Origin: Nanobdellota archaeon
GTDB taxonomy: Archaea > Nanoarchaeota > Nanoarchaeia > Parvarchaeales > Parvarchaeaceae
Direction: 5' to 3'
DNA: 5,762 nt
Assembly (NCBI GenBank): GCA_021834945.1
Contig: JAKBRA010000036.1
Span: 1 to 5,762 of the forward strand
Position 1 is the first letter of the stretch; the number at the start of each line of letters is the position of its first letter. Made by a program: the position numbers and the translations under genes. Positions 5,619 through 5,762 of the stretch are shown here, in pieces. A model generated the notes under the pieces. The model saw nothing but the letters and a program-made list of their open reading frames with translations, was not told the origin of the DNA and ran no database searches.

Positions 5619-5762
5619 AAAATTTAAAAGATTTTATCTTTTTTATATTTCCACTATTCATTATTGTAAGCAAGTTTGATTTATAAAACTTACTAATCAA
5701 CGAAAGGAAAAATATGACCCTGTATTTATATTCATTGTTTACTGCTATTACTCCTACTGTTC
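5617..5762 (-). CDS. rnp2: Ribonuclease P protein component 2 (Pop5), C-terminal fragment
   Basis: Pop5 is a protein subunit of archaeal RNase P, which matures tRNA 5' ends; it pairs with Rpp30 to support catalysis by the RNA subunit. Only the last 47 codons and a TAG stop are in the window; the gene enters from the right edge. The visible residues begin TVGVIAVNNEYKYRV, matching the Pop5 strand GVIRVNREY followed by a helix, and end with NSGNIKKIKSFKF, matching the family's C-terminal SGTIK-basic tail. The match is from recognition over a short span, but position supports it: pop5 directly upstream of psmA is a known arrangement in archaea. The tail is very basic and AT-rich in codons. It ends 10 nt before psmA, with the psmA Shine-Dalgarno overlapping its stop. 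Confidence 0.8.
   Translation of the reverse strand, partial: TVGVIAVNNEYKYRVIFFLSLISKFYKSNLLTIMNSGNIKKIKSFKF

Noticed and set aside
5680..5687. TTTATAAA as a TATA box for a psmA-specific promoter
   Set aside because: It lies inside the pop5 coding sequence (the Phe-Tyr-Lys codons), and the tight pop5-psmA junction points to co-transcription. The string is common in AT-rich DNA, so a minor internal promoter cannot be excluded but is not supported.
5714..5762. Plus-strand ATG with an upstream AAAGGA, open to the window edge
   Set aside because: It is antisense to pop5, whose reading frame matches the family. The fragment is short with no recognisable motif.

Overview
The window is a compact stretch of archaeal chromosome. 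All nine genes lie on the minus strand, so transcription runs from high to low coordinates, and almost no non-coding DNA separates them. Archaeal identity comes from the proteins: a 20S proteasome alpha subunit, an Rrp4/Rrp41/Rrp42 exosome, an SBDS/Sdo1 ribosome-maturation protein, RNA polymerase subunit Rpo6 (RpoK), SRP54, the RNase P protein Pop5 and the archaeal RNase E/G-like protein FAU-1. The DNA is clearly AT-rich. Tight packing and slightly short proteins fit a small-genome lineage, either euryarchaeal or DPANN-like, but nothing in the window fixes the taxon.

In transcription order: the last 47 codons of pop5 (5762-5617), psmA (5606-4896), SBDS (4892-4218), rrp4 (4221-3547), rrp41 (3566-2859), fau-1 (2875-1559), rrp42 (1562-801), rpoK (799-617), and the first 191 codons of srp54 (575-1, running off the edge). 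Junctions are 4-20 bp overlaps or gaps of at most 10 nt. The only larger gap is 41 nt, before srp54. No stretch over 300 bases lacks a gene, and I saw no RNA gene, mobile element, CRISPR array or notable repeat.

This is a version of the known archaeal 'exosome superoperon', which groups RNA processing (RNase P, exosome), protein degradation (proteasome) and ribosome maturation (SBDS). Rrp41 and Rrp42 form the hexameric phosphorolytic ring and Rrp4 is an RNA-binding cap. SBDS acts on the large ribosomal subunit.

The main departure from the usual order is fau-1, which sits between rrp41 and rrp42, normally adjacent genes for obligate partners. It overlaps both neighbours. This makes FAU-1, an RNase E/G-related protein that binds AU-rich RNA, a candidate functional partner of the exosome. 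Also notable are the absence of rpl37Ae after rrp42 and a Phe in the SRP54 P-loop where Gln is usual. Strong Shine-Dalgarno sites precede only psmA, rrp41 and fau-1. The other genes appear to rely on stop/start coupling, or, for srp54, possibly on a leaderless transcript.
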